DNA from: Phormidium tanganyikae FI6-MK23
Lineage (GTDB): Bacteria; Cyanobacteriota; Cyanobacteriia; Leptolyngbyales; Leptolyngbyaceae
Direction: 5' to 3'
Assembly (NCBI GenBank): GCA_019359175.1
Contig: JAHHHU010000014.1
Location: forward strand, 1-64,000
DNA length: 64,000 bases
Positions 1 through 10,768 of the stretch are shown in pieces. Below the pieces are notes generated by a model. The model was not told the DNA's origin. It searched no databases and worked only from the letters and a program-made list of their open reading frames with translations. Numbering within the stretch: position 1 is the stretch's first letter; the number at the start of each line of letters is the position of its first letter. The position numbers were made by a program, and so were the translations under genes.

Positions 1-1521
<1,521 letters not shown>

Positions 1522-1542
1522 CTTTTAGTCAAATCATCTCTA

Positions 1543-1569
1543 AGCCCCTGCCTCGTGCGGGGGCTTTTT
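1543..1569 (+). terminator. Rho-independent terminator after psbDC
   Basis: A 9-bp stem (AGCCCCTGC against GCGGGGGCT, one T-G wobble) with a 5-nt loop is followed by five T residues, 21 bases after the psbC stop. This is a standard intrinsic terminator ending the psbD-psbC transcript. Confidence 0.9.
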
Positions 1570-1656
1570 GCATGGAAAAAGTCTTCATCAAGTCAGATGT
1601 CTTGCAGAGATAATTTGCAGTCCAATAGAAATATTCAATTTGAAGCGCAAAGAAGA

Positions 1657-2277
1657 ATGACTATTGCACTATTCCTGACCTTAATTGCTGCGATCGTAGG
1701 CGCAATCAGCGCAGCCTCACGCACTTTCACAAAATTAAAACCACAGCCGAATTCTTATCCCAACGCAGTTCAAGAAGCGAAGACTGAAGAAGCAGGTCAA
1801 ACAAGACTGCAACCAGATTTGGATTCTGAGCGCTCCGAACCTGTTGAAGTTCCTAATTTGCCTTCGGTTCAATCAAAGCATTCTGAAGGTTTGACGATCG
1901 CAATTTCTCCAATGATGCCAATCGCTGAAGCAGAGATTCCCTTAGCGACTTCACTGAGAATTTCGGATGTGGTTGATTCGGATTTGTCGATCGAGTCTAA
2001 GCCAGAAGCGCATCACGCTTATTCAGTTTTAGAGGAAGTTGATCAGCTTGAACATATTGACGAGAAATTAAGCAACCTGGAACGTCAAGCGACTGATTCC
2101 GATCACTTGATGAGAATGGCGGCTGCGATCGAATTGGGGGAACTAGCGAAACAGGGCCAAGAAATCGATCGAGTTGTCGCTCTATTGAATCAATTAACCC
2201 AGGATGCAGATCTAGAAGTTCAAGTGCAGGCAGGTGCATCGATCGCAATGATTCAAGTTGAAACGGTAACGGATTAA
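1657..2277 (+). CDS. Membrane-anchored protein with HEAT-like C-terminus
   Basis: The 206-residue product begins with one hydrophobic segment (about residues 2-20, MTIALFLTLIAAIVGAIS), then a long acidic, low-complexity linker, and ends in about 60 residues of paired helices (RMAAAIELGELAKQ..., LEVQVQAGASIAMIQ) that look like a HEAT/PBS-lyase-type repeat. The ATG at 1657 was preferred because the longer frame would start inside the psbC terminator. HEAT-like repeats are protein-binding scaffolds, so an anchored adaptor is plausible. I do not recognise a named family, and the function is unknown. Confidence 0.65.
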   Translation: MTIALFLTLIAAIVGAISAASRTFTKLKPQPNSYPNAVQEAKTEEAGQTRLQPDLDSERSEPVEVPNLPSVQSKHSEGLTIAISPMMPIAEAEIPLATSLRISDVVDSDLSIESKPEAHHAYSVLEEVDQLEHIDEKLSNLERQATDSDHLMRMAAAIELGELAKQGQEIDRVVALLNQLTQDADLEVQVQAGASIAMIQVETVTD

Positions 2278-2301
2278 TAGCAAGACAATCGATTGTTCGA
2301 C

Positions 2302-2352
2302 CTTATTACGATCTCGCCCGTGAAAGGAATCCACGGGCGAGATCGTAATAAG
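2302..2352. repeat. Perfect 21-bp inverted repeat (hairpin)
   Basis: Arms 2302-2322 and 2332-2352 are perfectly complementary over 21 bp around a 9-nt loop. It lies between the ends of two convergent genes, so it may stop transcription from both sides, although neither side has a T run. It is also typical of dispersed palindromic elements in cyanobacterial genomes. A separate 12-bp palindrome (ACAATCGATTGT) lies just upstream near 2285-2296. Confidence 0.85.
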
Positions 2353-2379
2353 AGTGAAAAATGGTCGAGTTCGCGTTTT

Positions 2380-3774
2380 TTAGCGCTGTGCGACTCCATC
2401 TTCTCTGGCGGCTCGTTGGACTGCTGCCGAAACAACGATCGCCACTCGCTCATCGAACACAGAGGGAATGATGTGTTCTCGATCGAGATCTTCCGCTCTA
2501 ATCAAAGACGCGATCGCTAACGCCGCTTGTAAATACATATTGGTTGTAAACGTCGAAGCTCGACAATCAAGCGCACCTCGGAACACACCCGGAAACGCCA
2601 GCACATTATTAATTTGATTCGGGTAGTCGCTGCGTCCGGTCGCCATCACTGCAACATCGTTTGTCACCAATTCGGGCTGGATTTCGGGAATCGGGTTTGC
2701 CATTGCGAAGACGATCCGATCGGTTGCCATCGATTTCACCATTTCTGGGGTGACAACTCCGGGCGCACTCACGCCTAAGAACACATCCGCGTCCTTCATC
2801 GCGTCGGCAAGTTTTCCAGGTTGTTCGACTGCAAAGGCGCGTTTTTGATTATTTAAGTCGGTGCGATCGCTCGAAAGAATGCCTTTTGAGTCACACATGA
2901 CAATTTCCGATGCGCCGCTTTTTTGTAAAAGGGTTGCGATCGCGACTCCGGCTGCTCCCGCACCGTTAATCACAATCCGAATTTCTGACATCGTTTTTTT
3001 CACCAGCTTAAGAGCATTGGTCAACGCGGCGAGAGTGACGATCGCCGTTCCATGCTGATCATCGTGAAATACTGGAATATTTAGCTCTCGCTGGAGTCGC
3101 GCTTCAATCTCAAAACAGCGAGGAGCAGCAATATCTTCTAAATTCACGCCTCCGAATACCGGAGCGATGCGCTTCACAGTTTCAACGATTTCATCGGTGT
3201 CTTGAGTTGCTAAACAGATCGGAAACGCATCCAGTCCGCCGAACTCTTTGAATAACATTGCTTTGCCTTCCATCACAGGCATTGAAGCTTCAGGTCCTAG
3301 ATTTCCTAAACCTAAAACAGCGCTGCCGTCGGTGACGATCGCCACCATATTTTGCTTGATCGTCAGTTCGTAGACTCGTTTTGGATCTTCAGCGATCGCA
3401 GTACAAATTCTGCCAACCCCAGGAGTATATGCCATCGCGAGATCTGCCTGCCCTCTGAGGGGAATCTTACTGACAACGCTGATCTTGCCGCTGCGGTGAA
3501 GCGTGAAGGTACGATCGTACACATCCAGCACTTTGATATGAGGTAAATCTTTCACCGCTTGCACGATCGTTTCTGCGTGTTCGGTACTGGCAGCATCGAC
3601 GGTGATATCGCGCATCGAAATATCGCGCGTTTGCTCGATGAGATCAATCTGTCCCATGCTGCCGCCGAGTGTGGAAATCGCCTTGGTGACGCTGGCAAGC
3701 ATTCCCGGACGATTGGGAACCTGAAAGCGAATCGTCAAGCTAAAACTGGAATTGGGAGTAAGAAGGTCTGACAT
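2380..3774 (-). CDS. Malic enzyme with N-terminal ACT domain
   Basis: It oxidatively decarboxylates malate to pyruvate with reduction of NAD(P), feeding central carbon metabolism in the cytoplasm. The 464-aa protein has an N-terminal ACT domain (about residues 12-85), the malic-enzyme N-domain with [11 protein letters not shown] and [15 protein letters not shown], the metal/substrate segment [11 protein letters not shown], and a Rossmann NAD(P) site [13 protein letters not shown]. This ACT-fused short bacterial form is the usual one in cyanobacteria. The ACT domain suggests allosteric control by a small ligand. The cofactor preference cannot be read with certainty. It is transcribed alone, toward the HEAT-like gene. 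Confidence 0.93.
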   Translation of the reverse strand: MSDLLTPNSSFSLTIRFQVPNRPGMLASVTKAISTLGGSMGQIDLIEQTRDISMRDITVDAASTEHAETIVQAVKDLPHIKVLDVYDRTFTLHRSGKISVVSKIPLRGQADLAMAYTPGVGRICTAIAEDPKRVYELTIKQNMVAIVTDGSAVLGLGNLGPEASMPVMEGKAMLFKEFGGLDAFPICLATQDTDEIVETVKRIAPVFGGVNLEDIAAPRCFEIEARLQRELNIPVFHDDQHGTAIVTLAALTNALKLVKKTMSEIRIVINGAGAAGVAIATLLQKSGASEIVMCDSKGILSSDRTDLNNQKRAFAVEQPGKLADAMKDADVFLGVSAPGVVTPEMVKSMATDRIVFAMANPIPEIQPELVTNDVAVMATGRSDYPNQINNVLAFPGVFRGALDCRASTFTTNMYLQAALAIASLIRAEDLDREHIIPSVFDERVAIVVSAAVQRAAREDGVAQR

Positions 3775-3865
3775 GAGTGAAGTGTGCGTGATTTGCGACT
3801 CGGCAAATCTTACCGCAATTGAGGGTCAAGAATTGTAAATTGCGAACGACTAGGGATATTATCAA

Positions 3866-4324
3866 ATGCCAAGTTTATATACAGAAATAGAAATTAGCGC
3901 GGCGCGATCGCAGGTGTGGCAAATTCTTGTCGCCAAAGAACGCTGGAAATATTGGAATACTTTTTTATACGATTGCGATCCGACGCTTTCATTTATTCAA
4001 GGTCACGATGTAGCGCTCTCATTATTGCGCGTACCGGGAGAGGAAGAAGTTCAGTTTCGCCCGATCGTGACGCTGGTGCAACCGAATTATTGTTTGAAAT
4101 GGCTTTCAACGATTCCGGGTTTGCAAAATGAGCATACTTTGGAACTTCAGGATATAGGTGTGAATCAGACCCGATTTTCATATCGGCAAAACTTCTCTGG
4201 AACGCTTGCCCGATTTCTGCTGCCGTTTATTCGGCGAGATGAGCGCAAGGGAATTCAACGCATGGCATGGGAACTAAAGCAATATGCAGAACATCAGAGC
4301 AAATCTGTAAAGCTTAATCGCTGA
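3866..4324 (+). CDS. SRPBCC (START-like) family protein
   Basis: The product has 152 residues and the SRPBCC pattern: a start strand with charged residues (EIEISAARSQVWQILVAKERWKYW), a hydrophobic cavity with antiparallel strands, and a long C-terminal helix (GIQRMAWELKQYAEHQ). Proteins of this fold bind lipophilic ligands or act as cyclases/dehydratases; no specific ligand can be inferred. It is divergent from the malic enzyme, and its 3' end overlaps the convergent TPR gene by 11 bases. Confidence 0.8.
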   Translation: MPSLYTEIEISAARSQVWQILVAKERWKYWNTFLYDCDPTLSFIQGHDVALSLLRVPGEEEVQFRPIVTLVQPNYCLKWLSTIPGLQNEHTLELQDIGVNQTRFSYRQNFSGTLARFLLPFIRRDERKGIQRMAWELKQYAEHQSKSVKLNR

Positions 4325-5609
4325 GGTTTGCGAGATGATCACGGCGAGTTTTCGCGTCTAGGAAGTTTGGATTTAGACCGATCGCTTTATCAAATGATGC
4401 GATCGCGTCTTGATGATCTCCAATCCGACCCAAAGCGACACCGCGACTGTACCAAACCTTATTGCTTTCAGGATTGAGACTGAGCGCCCGATTGTAGCTC
4501 TCGATCGCAGCTTTACTATTTCCTAAGTGATCCAAAGCTCTACCGCGTCGATACCAGCTTTCATCGGCATCTGAATTAATTTCTAGAGCTTGATCAAACG
4601 ATGCGATCGCGTCTTCGTAACGACTAATTTTTCTCAAAGCAATGCCGCGACTACTCCACGCTTCATAAAAATCGAAATTCGCTTTAATCGCTTGATCGTA
4701 ATGTGCGATCGCGTCTTCATACCGTCCGAGCTTCTGAAATGCACCGCCCAAGTTATACCAAGCTTCATAGAATTCGGGATTGAGTCGTGTGGCGCGTTGG
4801 TAAGCTTCGATCGCGCGTTCATACTGGCACAGCGCATCAAGGGTATTCGCGCAGTTGTACCAAGCCTCGATCGCATCGGGTTTGAGAGAAAGTGATCGCT
4901 CGTAGCTCTCGATCGCGCGTTCATGCAGTCCCAATCGATGAAGTGCGTTTGCTTGGTTGTACCAAACCTCATATAAATCCGGGCGGATTTCTAAAACTTG
5001 CTGATAGCTTTTTAGAGCTTCTTCGTAACGTCCCAAGCGATAAAACAGATTGCCTTGATTGTAGTGAGCGGCAGAAAAATGGGGGCGAGCGGTTAGGGCG
5101 TGATTGTAGCTCTCGATCGCGTTCTCAAACCGTTTAAGCTGCGTTAGAACAATGCCTCGGTTGTACCAAGCTTTCGTGTAGTTGGGTTTGAGTTTCAGGG
5201 TTTCTTCATAGCTGTGAAGCGCTTCATAGCTTGATCCGAGTTTTAGTAAAGCATTGGCGCGATTGTACCAAGCTTTGTAATTGGTCGGGCAGAGTTTGAT
5301 CGATTTATCATAACTAGCGATCGCTTCAGCATGACGATCGAGTCGAGAAAGCGCCATTCCTTGTAGATTCCAGGCAGGTTCGTATTCAGCTTTGAGCAAA
5401 ATCGATTCTTTGAAGCTCTCGATCGCGCTGTCGTATTTTTGGAGTCCGTAGAAAGCTTTTCCGCGCTCAAACCAGGCAATATAAGAACTCGGTTGACGCT
5501 GCAATAGTTTATCGAGTGACGCGATCGCATCGTCGTAGATTCCTGCTCGGCTCAATTGTTGAGCCTGTCTGAGATAAAATTCGACCTGAGAATCGACGGT
5601 ATCGCGCAT
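4314..5609 (-). CDS. Tetratricopeptide repeat protein
   Basis: Almost the whole 431-residue protein consists of about twelve 34-residue TPR units with the pattern AWYNRG...L..YE.AI.SY..AL.L.P. There is no signal peptide or other domain, so it is likely a soluble scaffold. TPR proteins mediate protein-protein contacts, and in cyanobacteria many assist photosystem assembly, but nothing here names a partner. The repeats are well kept at protein level, and the DNA carries many GCGATCGC and TCGATCGC sites. The 3' end overlaps the SRPBCC gene. Confidence 0.93.
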   Translation of the reverse strand: MRDTVDSQVEFYLRQAQQLSRAGIYDDAIASLDKLLQRQPSSYIAWFERGKAFYGLQKYDSAIESFKESILLKAEYEPAWNLQGMALSRLDRHAEAIASYDKSIKLCPTNYKAWYNRANALLKLGSSYEALHSYEETLKLKPNYTKAWYNRGIVLTQLKRFENAIESYNHALTARPHFSAAHYNQGNLFYRLGRYEEALKSYQQVLEIRPDLYEVWYNQANALHRLGLHERAIESYERSLSLKPDAIEAWYNCANTLDALCQYERAIEAYQRATRLNPEFYEAWYNLGGAFQKLGRYEDAIAHYDQAIKANFDFYEAWSSRGIALRKISRYEDAIASFDQALEINSDADESWYRRGRALDHLGNSKAAIESYNRALSLNPESNKVWYSRGVALGRIGDHQDAIASFDKAIGLNPNFLDAKTRRDHLANLSD

Positions 5610-5690
5610 GATTGAATCTACTAAATCGAGTTGAATGCAATGCCGTTTTCAGTATGGACAGCAAAGGCAATCAAACCCGCCTATTTGACC

Positions 5691-5724
5691 AAATAAAAGC
5701 AGATGAGTAAAGTCCCATCTGCTT
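5691..5724 (-). terminator. Terminator of the NDH-2 gene
   Basis: On the minus strand a perfect 9-bp stem (AAGCAGATG/CATCTGCTT, loop 10 nt) is followed by TTTTATTT. It lies 23 bases beyond the stop codon of the NADH dehydrogenase gene. Confidence 0.8.
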
Positions 5725-5746
5725 AACGATTAGAAATTCAACCGTT

Positions 5747-7087
5747 CTACACTTTGAGCGGTTCTTCTTGGCGCGGTCGTACAGGCGGCGTTTCAACGGA
5801 TGCTGCAACTGTACCTGTAATAATCCGTGCCCCACGCGCACGAGTGATGTAACTCCAAACCCACTGAATCATCACCACCAGTTTGTTATTGAACTCGATC
5901 AAGAAATAGATGTGAGCCACAATCCAGATAAACCAAGCAATGAAGCCAGATAAGTGAACGCCACCGAGATTTGCAACGGCTGCATTTTTTCCAATCACTG
6001 CAAGGCTACCAAACTCCTTATAAGTAAAGGCAGGCAGCGATCGATTTTCCATTCTCGCTTTGACCAACTTGGCAACATATTTCCCTTCCTGCATCGCCAC
6101 AGGTGCAACACCGGGATAAGGTTTGCCCGTGGGATCAGCACAGTGCGCCAAGTCACCAATCACGAAAATATTCGGATGACCCGGTACGCTCAGATCTGCA
6201 TCGACCATGACGCGACCAACTCGATCGAGGGATGCGCCAGTGCGATCGGAAATGACGCGACCCGCACCCGATGCTTTCACACCCGCTGCCCACAGAATCG
6301 TTTTTGCTGAGATCGTTTCGCTTTCGTCGTTGTATTCCAGCGTCACCGTTTCGCCATCAATTTGTGTCACTTTGGTCTGTGTCCGCACCGTAACACCCAA
6401 TTTCGTCAGGGATTCAGCCGCTTTCACGGATAAATTAGCTGGATAAGGGGGCAACACGCGATCCAACCCTTCAACCAGTAAAATCTGGGCTTCAGTCGTA
6501 TCGATACTGCGGAAGTCGTGCTTCAGCGTATTGTTTGCGAGTTCTGCGATCGCGCCCGCTAGCTCAACACCCGTCGGGCCTCCACCCACCACCACAAAGG
6601 TGAGTAACGCTTTGCGCTTTTCGGGATCGGTTTCTTTTTCGGCTGCCTCAAATGCGAGAAAAATTCGGCGGCGCATCTCGATCGCATCTTCTACCGTTTT
6701 TAAGCCAGGTGCGGTGTCTTTCCACTGGTCGTTACCGAAGTAGTGATGGCTCACACCCGTTGCGACGATCAGCGTGTCGTAGGGAATTTCGCCACGGCTC
6801 GTAATCACGTGCTGCGCTTGGGGATCAATGTCAGTCACTTCCTCCATCAGCACTCTGGCATTTTTCTGGCGGCTGAGAATCGATCGTAATGGCGAGGAAA
6901 TGTCCGCTGGGGAAAGGGTTCCAGTTGCAACTTGATAGAGGAGCGGTTGGAACAGATGAAAATTGCGTTTATCAATCAAGGTCACATCAACATCAGCGCG
7001 GCCGAGGCTTTGAGCAGCATATAAGCCACCAAATCCACCACCAACAATGACCACACGATGCTTGGGCGGTTGCGTCACAGGTTCCAT
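5747..7087 (-). CDS. Type II NADH dehydrogenase (NDH-2), FAD-dependent
   Basis: NDH-2 is a single-subunit, non-proton-pumping enzyme that passes electrons from NAD(P)H to quinone at the membrane surface. The 446-aa protein has an N-terminal FAD-binding GGGFGG (residues 16-21), a second dinucleotide site (VVVGGGPTGVELAG, around 165-178), the ILWAAGVKAS segment and the FVIGDLAHCAD flavin motif. A hydrophobic stretch near 385-405 (GFIAWFIWIVAHIYFLIEF) is the membrane anchor typical of NDH-2. Cyanobacteria carry several paralogues, and I cannot assign ndbA, ndbB or ndbC. The gene is monocistronic with its own terminator. Confidence 0.93.
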   Translation of the reverse strand: MEPVTQPPKHRVVIVGGGFGGLYAAQSLGRADVDVTLIDKRNFHLFQPLLYQVATGTLSPADISSPLRSILSRQKNARVLMEEVTDIDPQAQHVITSRGEIPYDTLIVATGVSHHYFGNDQWKDTAPGLKTVEDAIEMRRRIFLAFEAAEKETDPEKRKALLTFVVVGGGPTGVELAGAIAELANNTLKHDFRSIDTTEAQILLVEGLDRVLPPYPANLSVKAAESLTKLGVTVRTQTKVTQIDGETVTLEYNDESETISAKTILWAAGVKASGAGRVISDRTGASLDRVGRVMVDADLSVPGHPNIFVIGDLAHCADPTGKPYPGVAPVAMQEGKYVAKLVKARMENRSLPAFTYKEFGSLAVIGKNAAVANLGGVHLSGFIAWFIWIVAHIYFLIEFNNKLVVMIQWVWSYITRARGARIITGTVAASVETPPVRPRQEEPLKV

Positions 7088-7466
7088 AGGTTGTCAACAA
7101 TGCTTATGTGGGCAGGCGGAGCTAGAAAAGCGCACTCTGAACAGGTGGAACAGTCCGAAGAGCCAAATGATTTAGGGATAACGTTCAACTCATCAACCTC
7201 GGTTCCTCGCTCCTCGTTCAAAAATGCCCGGTCTCTACTCAAGTGTAATTAGCCCGTTCGTAAATTTGTGACAAATTGTAACCGAAATTGGAATATTTTA
7301 CTATTCCGTCACAGTTCGATGATATTCGAGTCGTTTCCTTCATCTTCTACGCGCTTTTTCAGAAAGAAACAGGACGAATTTGAGAGTGTCTATGTCTAAT
7401 CTTACGCACCCAAAGTAAAAGTTATGGTCTATTTATCAACTTTGTTCCTAATTCCGGGAGATCATT
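7088..7466. other. Intergenic region, divergent promoters
   Basis: This 379-base stretch separates the divergent NDH-2 and YiaA/B-family genes and probably holds both promoters. It contains a small dyad AATTTGTGACAAATT near 7263-7277. I see no convincing gene, repeat or RNA in it. Confidence 0.6.
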
Positions 7467-7754
7467 ATGCAGAAATTCGACGCTTCGGCTCAAGCCCATA
7501 GTAGCGCATGGGTTTTTCAAGCGTGGGCATCGTTCGCGATTTCGGTAACGGCAACAACGATCGGGATTTGCTATCTACCTGTAGACGGTTGGGTGAAAGG
7601 GTATGTCGGCATGGGGACGATTTTTACGGTGGCATCGACGTTTAGTGTGGCGAAAACGACGCGAGATATGCACGAATCGAAGCGGATTATTTCACGTGTG
7701 GATGAAGCAAAATTAGAGCGGATGTTGGCGGAACACGATCCCTTCAATAAGTAG
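7467..7754 (+). CDS. YiaA/YiaB-family two-helix membrane protein
   Basis: The 95-residue product has two hydrophobic segments (about residues 17-36 and 45-63) joined by a short polar turn, then a charged C-terminal tail with ESKRIISRVDEAKLERMLAEHDP. This matches the YiaAB two-helix family, small inner-membrane proteins of unknown function. The start is supported by a GGGAG element just before the ATG. It lies 84 bases upstream of the penicillin-binding protein gene on the same strand, but no operon is certain. Confidence 0.85.
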   Translation: MQKFDASAQAHSSAWVFQAWASFAISVTATTIGICYLPVDGWVKGYVGMGTIFTVASTFSVAKTTRDMHESKRIISRVDEAKLERMLAEHDPFNK

Positions 7755-7838
7755 TAACTGTAGGGGGATCGAGCGTAACAATTCTCGCTGTCCCCCGCAT
7801 TTGTCTAGAATATTCGCAGTCCCTCGATCGCTTTTCGC

Positions 7839-10109
7839 ATGACTCAACCGCCCCTGCCCCCTCGTCGATCGCAAACCGTACTCGGTAATCTCACTCAAGC
7901 AGTGAAAACGACATTTACTCGGATCAATTTCTCGAAGCTGAAATTGAAACCGAATGCCCGTGTCCCGGAATTGTTAGTGCAAGATGCCGATGCCCCGAAA
8001 GCGCAGGTTTTTCCGCTATTGGGCGATCGCTATTCGGTGGGACGCAGTTCTAAATCCTGCGATATTGTGGTTCGCAATCCGGTTGTGAGTCAGGTTCATG
8101 CAGTGATCAAGCGCGATCGTAAGCGCAAGTTTTTGGGAGTGCCGACGAGATCGAGGTTTATGATTCGCGATGAAGGTTCGACGAATGGGCTGTATCGCGG
8201 CAAGCGCAAGCTGAAATCAAAGATTCTCTATGATGGCGATATGATCACTTTGGGCCCGCCTGAACTCGCAGCATCGGTGCAGGTGCAATACAAAGATCCG
8301 CTGCCGTGGTATCTCAAAGCGGTTCGATACGGATTGTTTGGAATCAGCGGTGTGACAGCTTTAACGGCAGCGGTAATTGGGTTGGAGTGGCAGCGGTTTT
8401 CGGTTTATCCATTGCCAGAGACGGTTCAAGGACCAGTGGTTGTGAATTCACGCGATGGTGAGCCACTGCGAATACCGAGAACAGATCGACATATCGAAGT
8501 TGAGAACCTTTCCGACTTTTCGCCTTACTTGCCAAATGCAGTAATGGCTTCTGAAGATTCGCGTTATTTCTGGCATTTAGGAGTTGATCCGATTGGAACC
8601 GCCCGCGCTCTAGTCGCGAACGTTCGAGGCGGCGAGATTCGAGAAGGAGGAAGTACGATCACGCAGCAACTTTCGAGAAGCATTTTGCCGGATTACGTCG
8701 GGCGGCAAGATTCCGCAGGGCGGAAAATTCGAGAAGCGATCGTGTCACTCAAACTTGAAACCGTCTACAGCAAAAACTTTCTGCTGCGGATGTACCTGAA
8801 TCGCGTGTATCTCGGCAGCGGGATTTATGGATTTGAAGATGCTTCACAGTTCTACTTTGGGAAATCAGCGAAAGATGTCAGTCTGTCCGAAGCGGCGACT
8901 TTAGTGGGAATTTTGCCTGCGCCGAATAGCTTTAATCCGGTGACGAACTACAAGGCGGCAGTTGAATACCGCGATCGTGTTCTCGAACGTATGGCACAGC
9001 AAGGCATGGTGTCACAAGAGGAAGCCGATCGCGCTCGTCGATCGCGCATTGAGATCAGTCCCAGAGCGCGGCAAGAATTACAAAGCGCGATCGCGCCTTA
9101 TTTCTACAGCGCTGTGTTTGATGAACTCGAATCGTTACTCGGCGGCAGTCTTGCGAGTGAAGGAAATTTTATTGTCGAAACTGGACTCGATAAGCGAATG
9201 CAGTCCAGAGCCGAAACGAGCTTGAAAAATAGTGTCGCGACCAGTGGCGCGAGTGCGGGCTATTCTCAAGGCGCAGTGGTGACATTGAATGCGAAATCGG
9301 GCGAAATTCTAGCATTAGTCGGTGGCGTTGATTATCAAGAAAGCCAGTTCAATCGGGCGACTCAGGCACTCCGACAGCCGGGATCAACGTTCAAGATCTT
9401 TGCTTACACTGCCGCGATCGAACAAGGCATTTCTCCTGGAACGAGTTATTCCTGTGCGCCGCTCAACTGGGGCGGACAGACGTATGCAGGCTGCGGAGGT
9501 GGAGCCGCTGATCTTTACACCGGGGTGGCTCAATCCTTGAACGCGATCGCGCTTAGGGTTGCTCAGGATGTGGGTTTAGATAAGGTCGTCCAAACGGCAC
9601 AGCGAATGGGCGTGAAATCGAATCTAAAAGCAGTTCCGGGGCTAGTTTTGGGACAAAGCGAAGTGACTCCGTTAGAAATGACGAGCGCTTTCGGAGTTCT
9701 GGCAAATCAAGGGGTTCGGAATCGTCCCCACACGATCAAGCGGATTCTCGACAGTGGAGATTGCAAAAATCGTCAAGACATCAATACTTGTCGCGTGATT
9801 TACCAAGCCGATCAAGATGGCGAGAATAATCAAAAGGTAATTCAGCCCGAAGTTGCCCAAACGATGACGACTTTGCTTCAAGGAGTTGTGCGATCGGGAA
9901 CCGGACGTGCAGCCGCGATCGGACTGGGTGAAGCAGGAAAAACCGGAACGACTAACGACAATAAGGATCTCTGGTTTATCGGCTATGTCCCAAGCCAGAC
10001 GATCGTGACGGGCGTTTGGCTAGGAAATGACAACAATGCACCGACCGACGGCAATAGTGGACTGGCTGCAAAACTTTGGGGCGATTATATGCGTCAGGTC
10101 GTGCGGTAG
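7839..10109 (+). CDS. Class A penicillin-binding protein with N-terminal FHA domain
   Basis: A bifunctional peptidoglycan synthase (756 aa) that polymerises glycan strands and cross-links peptides at the outer face of the plasma membrane. Order: basic N-tail; FHA phosphothreonine-binding domain (about 60-150, YSVGRSSKSCDIVVRN and DEGSTNGLYRG); one transmembrane helix (about 163-185); GT51 transglycosylase with EDSRYFWHLGVD and GGSTITQQLSR; transpeptidase with STFK (catalytic Ser near 516), SLN and KTGTT (Lys near 701). Both active sites look intact. The cytoplasmic FHA domain suggests that Ser/Thr phosphorylation recruits or controls the synthase, an arrangement seen in cyanobacteria. Confidence 0.95.
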   Translation: MTQPPLPPRRSQTVLGNLTQAVKTTFTRINFSKLKLKPNARVPELLVQDADAPKAQVFPLLGDRYSVGRSSKSCDIVVRNPVVSQVHAVIKRDRKRKFLGVPTRSRFMIRDEGSTNGLYRGKRKLKSKILYDGDMITLGPPELAASVQVQYKDPLPWYLKAVRYGLFGISGVTALTAAVIGLEWQRFSVYPLPETVQGPVVVNSRDGEPLRIPRTDRHIEVENLSDFSPYLPNAVMASEDSRYFWHLGVDPIGTARALVANVRGGEIREGGSTITQQLSRSILPDYVGRQDSAGRKIREAIVSLKLETVYSKNFLLRMYLNRVYLGSGIYGFEDASQFYFGKSAKDVSLSEAATLVGILPAPNSFNPVTNYKAAVEYRDRVLERMAQQGMVSQEEADRARRSRIEISPRARQELQSAIAPYFYSAVFDELESLLGGSLASEGNFIVETGLDKRMQSRAETSLKNSVATSGASAGYSQGAVVTLNAKSGEILALVGGVDYQESQFNRATQALRQPGSTFKIFAYTAAIEQGISPGTSYSCAPLNWGGQTYAGCGGGAADLYTGVAQSLNAIALRVAQDVGLDKVVQTAQRMGVKSNLKAVPGLVLGQSEVTPLEMTSAFGVLANQGVRNRPHTIKRILDSGDCKNRQDINTCRVIYQADQDGENNQKVIQPEVAQTMTTLLQGVVRSGTGRAAAIGLGEAGKTGTTNDNKDLWFIGYVPSQTIVTGVWLGNDNNAPTDGNSGLAAKLWGDYMRQVVR

Positions 10110-10495
10110 AACTGCGATCGCGAAGTGCTCTGTGATTCTACGGGGCATCAAGCTGGATTTTCTAGGCATCGAGTGCGGTCAATCTGCGATTCAGAAGAAT
10201 TTATGGATTGATTATTCTTACCCAAATTGGAATTTGCTAAATTGAGAAGCACACAGTTTCGGCTAAAAGCTACCAGATTTAAGTCTTTTTCCCTAGTTAT
10301 ACGGCAAATCTTGACTTCTCTCCAAAGGTGGATTGTCTAAAATCTTTGCAAAACCTTTAATAATCTCAAGGATCTGAAAATCCTTCTTTACTGGTTTGGC
10401 AAACTTAGATGACAGAGACAAGGGTGCATTTACGAGAGTTTCCTTCTACCGCGCCGAAATCTGCGAAGTGTGGTTCCCTCTTTGATTCTCACACC
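10110..10495. other. Intergenic region upstream of BON gene
   Basis: The 386 bases between the penicillin-binding protein and BON genes show no gene I can support. A longer frame runs from 10409 into the BON gene, but its first 29 residues look non-coding. A small dyad (AAGGATctgaaaATCCTT) at about 10368-10385 could be regulatory. Confidence 0.5.
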
Positions 10496-10768
10496 ATGAC
10501 ATACTCCCTTTTGAATACGATTCCGCCGGAGCGGGTCGGTCTGAATGGCGAATATGACCATAGCGGTTTGGCAAAGCGAGTGTTGCAGGCTTTCCAGGCT
10601 GATTTTTCGACTCAAGATCTCGAAGCGCTAAGAGTGACGCAGCGCGGAAAAGTGGTCGTTCTGATGGGTAGCGTTCCGACTGCGGAAGTGTTGGAGCAGT
10701 TGATCTCGATCGCGCTCAAAGTCGAAGGCGCGATCGGGGTCGAAACAACCGGAATCCGATTTAGATAA
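10496..10768 (+). CDS. BON-domain-like small protein
   Basis: From the ATG at 10496 the product has 90 residues. The C-terminal two thirds (LRVTQRGKVVVLMGSVPTAE... EGAIGVETTGIRF) follow the alpha-beta pattern of a BON domain, which binds phospholipids or acts as a small interaction module. No signal peptide is visible, so it is probably cytoplasmic. An upstream in-frame ATG at 10409 would add 29 residues of unlikely composition. The 3' end overlaps the convergent allA gene by 8 bases. Confidence 0.7.
   Translation: MTYSLLNTIPPERVGLNGEYDHSGLAKRVLQAFQADFSTQDLEALRVTQRGKVVVLMGSVPTAEVLEQLISIALKVEGAIGVETTGIRFR

Noticed and set aside
4590..5530. Several 80-110 aa frames on both strands inside the TPR gene
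   Set aside because: Repeats of the 102-base TPR unit open other frames regularly; products are low-complexity artefacts.
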